NCBI GenBank assembly: GCA_963846475.1
Contig: CAWJVZ010000004.1
Coordinates: 806,001-870,000 of the forward strand
DNA: 64,000 bases
Direction: 5' to 3'
Origin: DASWJZ01 sp963846475
Lineage (GTDB): Bacteria; Pseudomonadota; Alphaproteobacteria; Rhizobiales; Afifellaceae
The notes beneath the pieces are model-generated. The model worked only from the letters and a program-made list of their open reading frames with translations, made no database searches and had not been told where the DNA came from. Position numbers and translations under genes: made by a program. Below, piece by piece: positions 1 through 7,029 of the stretch. The first letter of the stretch is position 1; each line of letters opens with the position of its first letter.

Positions 1-1046
1 ACGGCCGTATCGCGGAGATCCAGGAAGAGCTTTTGCGCGACGTCGGGCAGCGGCGCCGCCAGGACGCGGCCGCGCGCCTCGATCAGCCGCGCGGAAATCA
101 GGCGGCCGCCGCTCTCGTTGCGCCCGGCGACCGCGGCGCGGAGCTCCCCGAAGCGGTGGCGGAAGGTCGAGGCCTCGAATTCCTTGCGCGTGCGGTCGTC
201 GACGACGAAGGTTTTTGGGACGATGCCGAGGCCGGACAGCCTGGCGCGGGCGGCGCGGACGCGCGCCTTCAGCGCCTCCGTCATCGGCAGGTCGACCTTG
301 GCCTTGGTCTTCGATTGCGTGAGCGCGACGCGGTCGGCGGCAAAAATCCTGTCGGGGAGCGCCAGCACGTCGCCCTGGCGCTGGCCGGTGTGCAGCGCGG
401 CGACGATCGCATCGGCGAGGCCGTGCTCGCCGGCGGCGTCGGCGACGGCGACCAGCGCGGCGATCTCGGCGTTCTCCCACAACACGACGCGCGCCGCCGG
501 CCGCTCCAGCCCGAGTTTCAGGGCCGGATTGACCGCAATCGCCTCCTTGTCCATGCAAAAGCTGAGGAAGGCGCGGAGAACGGCGATCGTACCGTTCGCC
601 ATGGTGAGGCCGCGCTCCTCGACCAGAAACTCCCACCAATCGAGGATGAGCGAGCGCGACAGCGCTTTGACCGGACTGTCGCCGCAGAAGGCGCGGATGA
701 CGCCGCCCTTGGACCGGTAGTCGACCTTGGTGGAAGCGGCGAGCTTTTGGAATTTCCGGCTCGCCTCGTATTGGATCCACAGCTGCGCCACGCTGTTGCC
801 GGCGGCCGCCGGTTTTTGGCGCGGCGCGCGCGGCTTGCCGCTCGCCCGCCAGGCGGCGACCTCCGCGTTCTTGCGGGTGGCGGCGGCGATCGAGGCTTCC
901 AGGCCGAGGAAGGCGCCGCTCTCGTCTTTCAGGTCGAAGCCGCGAAAGCCGGCGTCGCGGAGCTTCGGGCCGGGCTCCCAGCGCGGCCGGCCGTCCCGCC
1001 ACTGCCAGTAAGGCACGGTGCCCCGCTTGAGCGCGATCCTGTTCAT
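1..1046 (-). CDS. int: Tyrosine recombinase (phage integrase), C-terminus cut by window edge
   Basis: Catalyses site-specific integration and excision of the prophage. The gene starts at 1046 (ATG, protein begins MNRIALKRG) and runs off the left edge after 348 codons, so only the last part of the catalytic domain is missing. An N-terminal arm/core-binding part (about residues 1-180) is followed by the catalytic domain with the first active-site arginine in HTGQRQGD (R223), and the window ends inside the second Arg box (LRDTA, about residue 345). It is the last gene of the leftward operon, so its 3' end should face attL. A family relying on LRDTA rather than LRHT is common in alphaproteobacterial prophages. 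Orientation and position fit an element inserted into the tRNA gene at the other end. Confidence 0.93.
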   Translation of the reverse strand, partial: MNRIALKRGTVPYWQWRDGRPRWEPGPKLRDAGFRGFDLKDESGAFLGLEASIAAATRKNAEVAAWRASGKPRAPRQKPAAAGNSVAQLWIQYEASRKFQKLAASTKVDYRSKGGVIRAFCGDSPVKALSRSLILDWWEFLVEERGLTMANGTIAVLRAFLSFCMDKEAIAVNPALKLGLERPAARVVLWENAEIAALVAVADAAGEHGLADAIVAALHTGQRQGDVLALPDRIFAADRVALTQSKTKAKVDLPMTEALKARVRAARARLSGLGIVPKTFVVDDRTRKEFEASTFRHRFGELRAAVAGRNESGGRLISARLIEARGRVLAAPLPDVAQKLFLDLRDTA

Positions 1047-1065
1047 GGCGGTCTCCCTTGCCCTA

Positions 1066-1254
1066 CTATCGCTCCGCGACGGGCGGCGGGTCTAGTCCGG
1101 CTGGGATACCCTCCTCTATGTGGGTTGACAGCCCGAGCACGAGCTTTCGCAGGCCCTTCACCAGATCTTGCTTCGCGGGCTCCCCCTTCGCCATGCCCTC
1201 GACGGCGTCGGCAATCTGCTGAACGACCGCATCCAAGCATGCAGGCGTCATCAT
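1066..1254 (-). CDS. Small hypothetical phage protein, 62 aa
   Basis: Unrecognised. The start (ATG at 1254) overlaps the stop of the upstream gene by 4 nt (ATGA), the pattern used by nearly all genes of this operon, which is the main reason to accept it. The protein is predicted mostly alpha-helical (residues 5-45) with a proline-rich end. It lies directly upstream of the integrase, separated by 19 nt, so it might be an accessory or excision factor, but no motif supports that. Confidence 0.6.
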   Translation of the reverse strand: MMTPACLDAVVQQIADAVEGMAKGEPAKQDLVKGLRKLVLGLSTHIEEGIPAGLDPPPVAER

Positions 1255-1550
1255 GGGCGCACCAGGACGGCCATGCGGTGGCGGAGCTCGTCCTGCCAGG
1301 CCGTCGCCCGCGGGTCGGCCTCCTCGCGGACGTCCTCGCGCATGATCTTCAGGAGCTGGTCGCGGAGATCGCCGCCCTGCGCCAGCGCCTCCCACACCTC
1401 CAGGTGCCGCTCGTTCCACAGAAGATGGTCGAAGCCGGGCAGCGGCTTTGGGAAGCCGGCCGCCTCCAAAGCGGCGCGGCGCTTGCGGAAGCGGTCGACG
1501 GAGAGCCGGTAGCGCCCGGCGACGTCCTCGGCGGTGAGGCGGCCGGTCAT
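1251..1550 (-). CDS. Putative small HTH DNA-binding protein, 99 aa
   Basis: The start at 1550 overlaps the previous stop (ATGA) and the stop overlaps the next start, so it is translationally coupled on both sides. Residues 4-35 (LTAEDVAGRYRLSVDRFRKR) resemble the winged HTH of excisionase/AlpA-like or terminase-small-type proteins: an 'AEDVA..Y.LS' helix-turn-helix followed by a basic segment and 'GFPKPLPG', a phrase common in MerR/AlpA-type excisionase domains. Its place one gene before the integrase supports a role as excisionase or regulator, by inference. The C-terminal half is a charged helix of unknown role. Confidence 0.65.
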   Translation of the reverse strand: MTGRLTAEDVAGRYRLSVDRFRKRRAALEAAGFPKPLPGFDHLLWNERHLEVWEALAQGGDLRDQLLKIMREDVREEADPRATAWQDELRHRMAVLVRP

Positions 1551-1831
1551 GGCGGCGCCCAGGGCGCGAGCCCGCAATAGCCGCGCCGCTCCTCGGGGTC
1601 GAATTCGTGGGGCGTGCCCTGGAGCCGTTGCGCCTCCATTTCCAGCACGAGCTGATCGACATGGTTGGGCCTGTACCACCACCACGCCATGCACGCGGAG
1701 CCGATGCAATAGCGATTGGTCGTCCCAAAGTAGCCGACCGCCGAAAGGTCCTTGCCATTGTCGCGTCGCTCGCCGCAACCTTCGGTGCCGCAGCAGCGCG
1801 TCTGGCGCGCTTCCTTTTCCGTGCGGATCAA
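1547..1831 (-). CDS. Hypothetical Cys/Trp-rich phage protein, 94 aa, TTG start
   Basis: Unrecognised. The best start is TTG at 1831: it overlaps the upstream stop as TTGA and is preceded by a strong GGGAGG Shine-Dalgarno about 5 nt upstream; no ATG in frame has equal support. Five cysteines (C13, C14, C19, C42, C47) and a WWWY cluster at residues 50-53 suggest a small metal- or disulfide-stabilised fold. The stop overlaps the next start by 4 nt. Confidence 0.6.
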   Translation of the reverse strand: MIRTEKEARQTRCCGTEGCGERRDNGKDLSAVGYFGTTNRYCIGSACMAWWWYRPNHVDQLVLEMEAQRLQGTPHEFDPEERRGYCGLAPWAPP

Positions 1832-2202
1832 TGGTCCCTCCCCTTGCCCGCCTTGCGGAGATCGTGCTCGCCGCCGGCGACGCCGAGCTCGAAGCCGCCG
1901 CGCGCGTCGAAGATCATGTCGTTCCAGGCGACGCCGCTGTCGGCGCCGCTGCGGGCGGCGACATAGCCGAGGAGGAGCGAGCCGGCGCGAAACAGCTGCC
2001 GGCACAGCATGACGGGATCGGCGCCGGCGCCGAGCGCCATGTCGACGGCGCGGGCGATGGTCTGCGTGGCGCGGTGCGCCGCCTCGATCTCCGGCGTGGC
2101 CTTGCCGGCTTCGCGGAGCCGCTTGATCGCCTCGCGGTCGAGCTCGCGATGCAGGTCGAGAGCCACCTTGAAGGCGGCGGCGGGGTCGGCGGGCGCGTCC
2201 AT
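1828..2202 (-). CDS. Hypothetical phage protein, 124 aa
   Basis: Unrecognised, largely alpha-helical. Residues 10-60 form charged amphipathic helices (FKVALDLHRELDREAIKRL) and the C-terminal half contains short hydrophobic stretches (LFRAGSLLLGYVAA, residues 70-83) too short to be called a membrane span with confidence. The start ATG (2202) shares one base with the upstream stop (TGATG), and its own stop overlaps the next TTG start, so it sits inside the coupled leftward operon. Confidence 0.6.
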   Translation of the reverse strand: MDAPADPAAAFKVALDLHRELDREAIKRLREAGKATPEIEAAHRATQTIARAVDMALGAGADPVMLCRQLFRAGSLLLGYVAARSGADSGVAWNDMIFDARGGFELGVAGGEHDLRKAGKGRDH

Positions 2203-2477
2203 CAGCGCCTCCGGGCGATACGGCGGCGCATGTCGCGGCCGATCTCGGTGATGCGCACCAGCGGCACCGGCCTGACCGTTCCGCAGGGCAGCACCAAATC
2301 GAGCCGGCAGGGTTTCGCCAGGCCGCCGCCGATCAGGCCGGCGACGACGCGCTTGTCGAGGCGCGCCGCCCAAAGGTGGCGGTGCCGCCAGGCGCCGTTG
2401 TGGTGGATTGCCGGGCCGAGGCCGAGCAGTTGCAGGAGCTCGCGGCCGGCCGGCCGCAGATCCTCGGGGAAAAGCAT
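2202..2477 (-). CDS. Hypothetical basic phage protein, 91 aa, possible winged-helix
   Basis: The start at 2477 follows the upstream stop after one base. The sequence reads like a compact winged-helix: leucine-rich helix (PAGRELLQLLGL, residues 10-20), a second helix around residues 39-52, then a basic strand-turn-helix end (VRITEIGRDMRRRIARRR). 'LVRITEIGRDM' is typical of the last helix of small phage wHTH proteins, but no family can be named. The net charge is strongly positive, which fits nucleic-acid binding. Confidence 0.6.
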   Translation of the reverse strand: MLFPEDLRPAGRELLQLLGLGPAIHHNGAWRHRHLWAARLDKRVVAGLIGGGLAKPCRLDLVLPCGTVRPVPLVRITEIGRDMRRRIARRR

Positions 2478-2478
2478 G

Positions 2479-2706
2479 TCACCACCCCGCGGCCAGGCCG
2501 CGGGCAGCGATCCGCCGGCGCACGTCCTCGGCCAGATCGTCGACGTCGGCGGCGGGAAAGCCGGCCGCGACCAGGCCATCGCGGGTGACGCCGCCGCCGA
2601 GCGCCAGGCGCTCTTCGACGAAGCGGGTGAGCCGGGAGAGCTTGCCGGCGCGGGTGCGCGGCGCTTTTGGCGGCTCGACGACGTAGCAGGTTCTGGTGTT
2701 CGGCAC
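2479..2706 (-). CDS. Hypothetical phage protein, 75 aa, first gene of leftward operon, GTG start
   Basis: First gene after the predicted leftward promoter. The start is GTG at 2706 (no in-frame ATG upstream); a GGAG lies about 10 nt upstream. The sequence has a basic N-terminus and a helical middle (LSRLTRFVEERLALGG) followed by 'GVTRDGLVAAGFPAADVDDLAEDVRRRIAARG', which looks like an HTH-type arrangement. Function unknown; the position suggests an early regulator, by inference. Confidence 0.6.
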   Translation of the reverse strand: MPNTRTCYVVEPPKAPRTRAGKLSRLTRFVEERLALGGGVTRDGLVAAGFPAADVDDLAEDVRRRIAARGLAAGW

Positions 2707-2740
2707 AGGAAAAATCTCCGCAAATCAGTTGCGGAGCGGA

Positions 2741-2769
2741 AGTTACCAGTCTGGATACTTCGCCGTCAA
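2741..2769 (-). promoter_or_regulatory. Predicted leftward early/integrase-operon promoter (PL)
   Basis: On the minus strand a -35 TTGACG (2769-2764), exactly 17 bp of spacer and a -10 GTAACT (2746-2741) form a sigma70-type promoter reading into the 75-aa gene and on towards the integrase. One operator-like repeat (2742-2758) covers the -10 and spacer, and a perfect one (2776-2792) lies just upstream of the -35, so repression by the neighbouring CI-like protein is likely. Confidence 0.6.
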
Positions 2770-2827
2770 TCGGCAGTTACCGCACTGGTAACTAGCCTTC
2801 TGTCCCCGTCCTTACCAGAGCGGTAAC
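2742..2827. promoter_or_regulatory. Left operator cluster: three GTTACC-N5-GGTAAC-type repeats
   Basis: Three 17-bp inverted repeats share the form GTTACC-N5-GGTAAC: 2742-2758 (second half GGATAC), 2776-2792 (perfect, spacer GCACT) and 2811-2827 (first half CTTACC, spacer AGAGC). Spacing between them is about 34 bp, roughly three helical turns. The third lies within the end of the repressor coding sequence. They flank the predicted leftward promoter and match half-sites in the repressor/Cro intergenic region, so they are the probable binding sites of the CI-like repressor. Confidence 0.65.
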
Positions 2828-3148
2828 TACGCGGAAAATCTGCAGCCGAAGATCGTCGGGCACGCCGCGCACGAGCTCGTCGAGCGACGGCGCGTCGGGA
2901 TGCTGGAAAAGCCGGGTCGCGTCGACACCCAAAGCCTCTGCATAGGCCAAAATCTGGTGCTCTTTGAGGCCCCTGGCGTGGTTCTCGTGGCGGGAGACGG
3001 TGCCCTTCTGCGTCCCTATCCGCTCAGCAAGCTGTTCCTGCGTGAGGCCGAGCTTGACCCGCCATTCGCGAAGGAAAACACGCGGCCTGTTGCCGGCGTG
3101 GTCGTGAATTCTGGTAACCACGCTCAGCATGGTGCAGGACGCCATCAC
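2792..3148 (-). CDS. CI-like XRE-family phage repressor, 118 aa
   Basis: A helix-turn-helix DNA-binding protein, presumed lysogeny repressor. Residues 26-60 carry the HTH (REWRVKLGLTQEQLAERIGTQKGTVSRHE), with the TQEQLAERIG turn and TVSRHE recognition helix typical of the family, followed by a helical 'ILAYAEALGV' segment and a short C-terminal oligomerisation-type tail. It lacks a LexA-type peptidase domain, so induction by RecA cleavage is not expected from the sequence. Three close in-frame ATGs (3148, 3145, 3130) make the start uncertain. It lies divergent from the Cro-like gene and between two operator clusters. Confidence 0.85.
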   Translation of the reverse strand: MMASCTMLSVVTRIHDHAGNRPRVFLREWRVKLGLTQEQLAERIGTQKGTVSRHENHARGLKEHQILAYAEALGVDATRLFQHPDAPSLDELVRGVPDDLRLQIFRVVTALVRTGTEG

Positions 3149-3155
3149 AAAAATC

Positions 3156-3207
3156 GTTGCTCAAGGCGGTAACAAACACCTTGACAGGTTGTTACCAAAT
3201 CAGCAAC
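3156..3207. promoter_or_regulatory. Right operator region between repressor and Cro-like gene
   Basis: Contains a GGTAAC half-site at 3168-3173 with an imperfect partner at 3156-3161, and GTTACC at 3191-3196 with imperfect partner AGCAAC at 3202-3207. A TTGACA hexamer at 3181-3186 lies between the two and could be the -35 of the rightward promoter; I find no convincing -10 at normal spacing. A lone GGTAAC at 3113-3118 lies within the repressor N-terminus. Confidence 0.5.
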
Positions 3208-3219
3208 CAACTCCTGTCC

Positions 3220-3477
3220 ATGTCGGACAAGCACCCCCTAAAACGGTGGCGAGAGAGCAAGGGCCTGACCGGGTCTGACCTCGGCAGCCTCATCGCGGTG
3301 AGCAAGGCGACCGTCTCCCGATACGAGCGCGGCCGCATCCCGTGCAAGTCGGTGATGGCGCGGATCCTCGTCGTGACCAGCGGCGCGGTCACCGCCAACG
3401 ATTTCCACAGCTTTTGCACAATCCCCCCACAGGCGCCCTGGCCTGACAGCGCGCCGGAAAGCGCGGTGGCGGCATGA
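3220..3477 (+). CDS. Cro-like HTH protein, 85 aa
   Basis: Small HTH regulator divergent from the CI-like repressor, the position of Cro. Residues 8-40 form the HTH (RWRESKGLTGSDLGSLIAVS, then KATVSRYERG), and the end of the domain has the 'MARILVVTSGAVTANDF' phrase seen in Cro/YdaS-type proteins of alphaproteobacterial phages. Start chosen at 3220 (MSDKHPL), because the longer reading frame from 3157 would run through the operators. No clear Shine-Dalgarno precedes it. Confidence 0.8.
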   Translation: MSDKHPLKRWRESKGLTGSDLGSLIAVSKATVSRYERGRIPCKSVMARILVVTSGAVTANDFHSFCTIPPQAPWPDSAPESAVAA

Positions 3478-3767
3478 CCGGCTTCGCAACCGAGGCCTTT
3501 GCGCTGTGCATCCACACCCGCCGCTTCATGGCCGGGCAGAAGATGGCCGAGCTTGCGGCCGCGGCCGGCGTGTCGAAGGCGGCGCTCGGCCGCGCCGAGC
3601 GGAAGCAGTCGATCGGCATCGGCACGTTCCTAAAACTCTGCCGGCACTTTGGCGAAGACCCGCGCGCCTTCCTGGTCGACGACAGCGGCCGGCCCGTCGC
3701 GTGGGACGTTTCACGGGAAACACCAGCCGAGACGCCGTCCCGGCAGGGCGACGGGGGCGGCGCGTGA
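3474..3767 (+). CDS. Second XRE-type HTH phage regulator, 97 aa
   Basis: Coupled to the Cro-like gene by ATGA overlap. Residues 16-56 form an XRE HTH (RRFMAGQKMAELAAAAGVSK, then AALGRAERKQSIGIGTFLKLC) and residues 57-70 the closing 'HFGEDPRAFLVDD'. The C-terminal 25 residues are polar and probably disordered. Presumably an early transcriptional regulator; target unknown. Confidence 0.75.
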   Translation: MTGFATEAFALCIHTRRFMAGQKMAELAAAAGVSKAALGRAERKQSIGIGTFLKLCRHFGEDPRAFLVDDSGRPVAWDVSRETPAETPSRQGDGGGA

Positions 3768-3997
3768 GCGACGCGCCGGCCCAAAAGATAGAGCTGCCGC
3801 AGATGATCGCCACGCTCGACGACGCGGCGGCGGTGCTCCTCGACCGCAACAAGGTGCTCGGCGAGGCGAAGTGGGAGACGCGGCCGGACCCTGTTGAAGT
3901 CGAGCAGGCGGCGGTGTTCGCCGCCACGGCAAAATTCCTGCGCCTCGTCGACCGCCACCGCGACGCGGTGCGCGCCGTGCTGGAGGGGCGGCAGTGA
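3764..3997 (+). CDS. Small helical hypothetical phage protein, 77 aa, GTG start
   Basis: The start GTG at 3764 overlaps the previous stop (GTGA). The sequence is acidic at the N-terminus and then helical throughout (MIATLDDAAAVLLDRNKVLG; AAVFAATAKFLRLVDRHRDAVRAVL). No family recognised. Its stop overlaps the next GTG start by 4 nt. Confidence 0.6.
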   Translation: MSDAPAQKIELPQMIATLDDAAAVLLDRNKVLGEAKWETRPDPVEVEQAAVFAATAKFLRLVDRHRDAVRAVLEGRQ

Positions 3998-4299
3998 GCG
4001 CGGATTGGGTCCGCGAAGCGATCGCAGCCATCGTTCGGGGCGAAGAGCCGCCGGAAGGTGTGCTGGTTCACGTCACACGGGAGACGACGCAGGCCGATTG
4101 GGACGCGCTTGATCCCAATTCTTTCGAGAGCGATTGCCGGGACTGCGGTGCTTACATCGTCGGCCAGTTCGCAGCGGATCCGGCTGAGACGGTTATCCGC
4201 TGTCCGGAGTGCGGCTCCACCAATCACGGCGGCGTTGGCAGTCCCGCCGGGGCATTCAGCCTCGCGATGCACGACCCGGCTTGTTGGGACTTCCCATGA
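3994..4299 (+). CDS. Zinc-ribbon phage protein, 101 aa, GTG start
   Basis: Start GTG at 3994 in a GTGA overlap. Two CxxC knuckles, C48-RD-C51 and C70-PE-C73, separated by 18 residues form a classical zinc ribbon (CRDCG ... RCPECGS). The N-terminal 40 residues are helical and the C-terminus is polar. Function unknown; such ribbons in early phage operons often bind nucleic acid or RNA polymerase, which is only an inference here. Confidence 0.65.
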   Translation: MSADWVREAIAAIVRGEEPPEGVLVHVTRETTQADWDALDPNSFESDCRDCGAYIVGQFAADPAETVIRCPECGSTNHGGVGSPAGAFSLAMHDPACWDFP

Positions 4300-4532
4300 A
4301 GGCGGCGCTCCCGGAAACCGCGCGCCGTGTGCTGCGCAGCTATAGGCGCGCCGCCGCCGCCTCGGCCGAGATCGACCGCAGGGCGCAAGAGATTGCCGCC
4401 GAGCTGGGCTGGCCGGACATCCTCGCCGCGGCGGACGCCGAGCTGGCCGAAGAGCCGGTCGACTTCCACGAGCTCGCCACGCGGCGCCGTGAGCGCAATG
4501 TTGAAGCCGAGCGCGCCGAGGCCGAAAAATGA
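4296..4532 (+). CDS. Hypothetical helical phage protein, 78 aa
   Basis: Start ATG at 4296 overlaps the upstream stop (ATGA); stop overlaps the next start. One long charged helix-rich chain (ARRVLRSYRRAAAASAEIDR, AELGWPDILAAADAELAEEP) ending in an Arg/Glu-rich tail. No family recognised. Confidence 0.6.
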   Translation: MKAALPETARRVLRSYRRAAAASAEIDRRAQEIAAELGWPDILAAADAELAEEPVDFHELATRRRERNVEAERAEAEK

Positions 4533-4951
4533 GGGCGCTCGCCGGCCAGGTCCGCCGCTCGGCGGCCGAATGCTTCTTCCGCGCCGCCTGGCTTTCCGCG
4601 GCCGGCCTGGTCGCCGTGGAGAGCGGCGTGACGCTGGAAAGCATTTTGGACAACCGGCCGTCGCGCGGCGGCAACCGCTCGCTCCGCTGCGGCGGCATGC
4701 AGTTCGCCGGCCTCGACCCGCAGCTCGCCAGGACCAACCGGGCGCGCCGGCAGGCGCTCTACCTGGCCGTCGTGCATTTCGGCCTGACGCAGTCGGCGAT
4801 CGCCCGCGCCGCCGGCATGTCGCGCCAGCAGGTGTTTTCGGCGCTCCGCCGCGTCGAGGACGAACGGGAGGCGGCGGCGGTCGACGCGCTCCTCGACAGC
4901 CTGGCGCTCCGCCTGCCGGCGCCGGCCTCCGGCTATTGGGGCGCCGCATGA
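4529..4951 (+). CDS. Putative HTH phage protein, 140 aa
   Basis: Coupled on both sides (ATGA at 4529 and 4948). Residues 72-110 contain a helix-turn-helix, LYLAVVHFGLTQSAIARAAG then MSRQQVFSALRRVEDERE, similar in layout to the DnaA domain-IV or sigma region-4 type HTH; the N-terminal half is not recognisable and carries one Cys-rich spot (LRCGG). It may be a regulator or replication-associated DNA-binding protein preceding the primase-like gene. Confidence 0.65.
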   Translation: MRALAGQVRRSAAECFFRAAWLSAAGLVAVESGVTLESILDNRPSRGGNRSLRCGGMQFAGLDPQLARTNRARRQALYLAVVHFGLTQSAIARAAGMSRQQVFSALRRVEDEREAAAVDALLDSLALRLPAPASGYWGAA

Positions 4952-5091
4952 CGCTGACCTGCTACGGCTGCCCCGTCCGCATCGCCTTCCCCGGCAGCCG
5001 GCGGGACCATTGGGCGCGGCTGTTCGGCTGGATCGAGCGCGGCGGGCGCTATTTCTGCGCGGCCTGCGGGGCGCTGCCATGGGCCGGATGA
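4948..5091 (+). CDS. Tiny zinc-finger phage protein, 47 aa
   Basis: Start ATG at 4948 overlaps the previous stop and the stop overlaps the primase-like start at 5088. Two CxxC pairs (C5-YG-C8 and C37-AA-C40) in a 47-residue protein suggest a minimal zinc ribbon. Immediately before a toprim primase-like gene, it could be a detached zinc-binding module of that enzyme, as primases usually carry one fused; this is inference. Confidence 0.6.
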   Translation: MTLTCYGCPVRIAFPGSRRDHWARLFGWIERGGRYFCAACGALPWAG

Positions 5092-6182
5092 AGGAACGCG
5101 CTCTTGCCGGCGGCGGCGCGCCGGCGGCGTCCGGCCCGAGCTTTCAGGACATCAAGGCGGAGCTCAATTTCCGCGTCCGCGACCTGGTGCGCGAGCTGGC
5201 GCCGGGCGGCTCTTACAGCCAGGGCTATTACATCGCCCGCAACCCGGCGCGCGACGACCGCAACCCCGGCTCGTTCTGGATCCGCGTTTCGGCGCCGATC
5301 GGCGCCTGGAAGGACGAAGCGACGGGCGATCAGGGCGACGTCGTCGACCTGGTCACCTATTGCAAGGGCCTGGCGAGCCGCCAGGACACCTATCAATGGT
5401 GCCTGGCCTGGCTCGGCTGGGCCAAGGGCATCGACCGGCAGGCGCTGGAGGCGCGCCGCAAGGTGCATGCCGAGCGCGCGCGCGTCGAACAGCAGCGCCG
5501 CACCGAGCAGATGGCGAAAAACGAGACGCACGCCTTCAGCTGGTGGCTGTCGGCGAAGCCAATCGAGGGCACCGCCGGCGAGACCTATCTCGCGTCGCGC
5601 GGCGTCGTGCTGGCGGATCTTAAGCACAAGCCAAAGGCGCTCCGCTTCTTCGTCAGCTCCAAGCACGTCGACAAGGCCGAGCGCGTCACCTTCTGGCCGG
5701 CCATCGCGTCGGCGATGTGCAACGCCAACGGCGCGATCGTCGCGGTGCACCGGACGTTTCTCAGGCCGGACGGCAGCGGCAAGGCGCCCGTCGACCCGCA
5801 GAAGAAAATCTGGCCGCACTTCAAGGGGGCGATGATCCGCCTCGCCCGCGGCGCCTCGAAACTCAGCCCGGAGGAGGCGGCGCGGAAGGGCGTTTCCGGG
5901 CCGCTGGTGGTGACGGAAGGGATCGAGGACGGGCTGTCGGTGGCGCTCGCCTGCCCGGAGCTCCGCGTCTGGGCGGCCGGCACGCTCGGCAACATGGGGA
6001 ACGTCCCAAAACTCGCCTGCATGTCGCGGCTGATCCTCTGCGCCGACAACGACACGCACCCGCAGGCGACCGGCGGCCTCGACCGTGCGCTCGCCGAGCT
6101 CCGCCGCGCCGGCCACCGCGTCGACGTGGCGCGCTCCTGGCTCGGCAAGGACGTCAACGACCTGTTGAGGGGGAAAGAATGA
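5088..6182 (+). CDS. Toprim-domain DNA primase-like protein, 364 aa
   Basis: Probably makes primers for phage DNA replication together with the ATPase gene at 8072. The N-terminal region (residues 18-115) resembles the CHC2-type/primase core with GYYIARNP, KDEATGDQGDVVDLV; residues 270-360 form a toprim domain with the metal-binding E277 (TEGIEDG) and D320/D322 (LCADNDTH). No N-terminal zinc finger is present; the preceding 47-aa CxxC protein may replace it. The ATG at 5088 in ATGA overlap was chosen over ATG 5079. Confidence 0.8.
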   Translation: MKERALAGGGAPAASGPSFQDIKAELNFRVRDLVRELAPGGSYSQGYYIARNPARDDRNPGSFWIRVSAPIGAWKDEATGDQGDVVDLVTYCKGLASRQDTYQWCLAWLGWAKGIDRQALEARRKVHAERARVEQQRRTEQMAKNETHAFSWWLSAKPIEGTAGETYLASRGVVLADLKHKPKALRFFVSSKHVDKAERVTFWPAIASAMCNANGAIVAVHRTFLRPDGSGKAPVDPQKKIWPHFKGAMIRLARGASKLSPEEAARKGVSGPLVVTEGIEDGLSVALACPELRVWAAGTLGNMGNVPKLACMSRLILCADNDTHPQATGGLDRALAELRRAGHRVDVARSWLGKDVNDLLRGKE

Positions 6183-6421
6183 GCAAGAAGCTTTCACCGG
6201 CCATGCGCGCCGCTCTCGGAGACCTCCTGGACGGGCCGCTGGAGAAAAAGCGGCATGGATGGGCGCGGCCCGGCAGCATCCACGGGCACAGCACGGCGAC
6301 GATCGAGGCGCTCGACGCGCGCGACTTCGTCTCCGGCTTCCGGGTAGGCGGCAAGTCGGGTCTTGCCGAGCTCACGCCGGCCGGCCGGCTGGCCGCAGAG
6401 CAAGCGGGAGCCGCGCCATGA
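6179..6421 (+). CDS. Small hypothetical phage protein, 80 aa
   Basis: ATGA-coupled at both ends. The sequence (AMRAALGDLLDGPLEKKRHG, later IEALDARDFVSGFR, then LAELTPAGRLAAE) reads like a short winged-helix: the end 'ELTPAGRLAAEQ' is typical of the wing/helix of small phage wHTH proteins that start with 'MSPAMRAAL..L'. Function unknown. Confidence 0.6.
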   Translation: MSKKLSPAMRAALGDLLDGPLEKKRHGWARPGSIHGHSTATIEALDARDFVSGFRVGGKSGLAELTPAGRLAAEQAGAAP

Positions 6422-7029
6422 TGGCGGCCGCGCGCACGAGCCTGACCATGGCGTCGGGCCAGCTGGTCAATCTCCTCGACCCGCGGCCCGAGGACATCGA
6501 TTTTCACGTCATGGCGGAGCACCTGTCGAAGGTGATCCGCTACAACGGCGCGACGCCGGGCCAGGCCTATTCCGTGGCGGAGCACGTCTGCCGCGGCGCC
6601 GACGAGCTCTTGAACCGCGGCGCCGGCGTGGCGGCGGCGTATTTCCTGCTGCACGACGGGCACGAGGCGTTCCTCGGCGACGACACGACGCCGAAGAAGC
6701 GGGCGCTCGACGCGATCGCCGAAAGTTTCGGGACGCTGGCCGGCGCCGTCTCGGACGCCTTCGCCGGACTGACGGCGCAGATCGACGCCGCCATCCACGC
6801 GGCGGCGGGGCTCGACTGGCCGCCGCCCCAAGAAATCGCCGCGGCGGTCAAGCACATGGACGCGATCATGCTGGCGACGGAATGGCGCGACCTGATGCGC
6901 TGCGAGCCGCCCTACGAGCTGGAGTTGCCGCTCGCGGAGCCGATCCAGCCGTGGGACTGGTGGCTCGCCCGCGACGAGCTCCGCCGGCAATTCCGCCGCC
7001 TGCTGCCCCGCTACGGAGGCCGGCCATGA
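6418..7029 (+). CDS. HD-domain phosphohydrolase (YfbR-like), 203 aa
   Basis: A metal-dependent nucleotide hydrolase of the HD superfamily, probably acting on 5'-deoxynucleotides during phage DNA synthesis. The signature residues are H34 (AEHLSK), H56 (SVAEHVCR), H79-D80 (LLHDGHEAF) and D88/D89, the pattern of YfbR-like 5'-nucleotidases, followed by a conserved 'P.K..' helix and a distal D (KHMDAIMLATE, about residue 145). Start ATG 6418 in ATGA overlap with the previous gene. Phages encoding such enzymes probably adjust dNTP pools; substrate not determinable here. Confidence 0.8.
   Translation: MMAAARTSLTMASGQLVNLLDPRPEDIDFHVMAEHLSKVIRYNGATPGQAYSVAEHVCRGADELLNRGAGVAAAYFLLHDGHEAFLGDDTTPKKRALDAIAESFGTLAGAVSDAFAGLTAQIDAAIHAAAGLDWPPPQEIAAAVKHMDAIMLATEWRDLMRCEPPYELELPLAEPIQPWDWWLARDELRRQFRRLLPRYGGRP

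Noticed and set aside
3181..3209. TTGACA at 3181 as a complete rightward promoter
   Set aside because: No acceptable -10 hexamer at 15-18 bp; kept only as a possible -35 within the operator region.
3157..3219. Upstream start (3157) for the Cro-like gene
   Set aside because: It would translate the operators, while the start at 3220 gives a normal Cro-sized protein.
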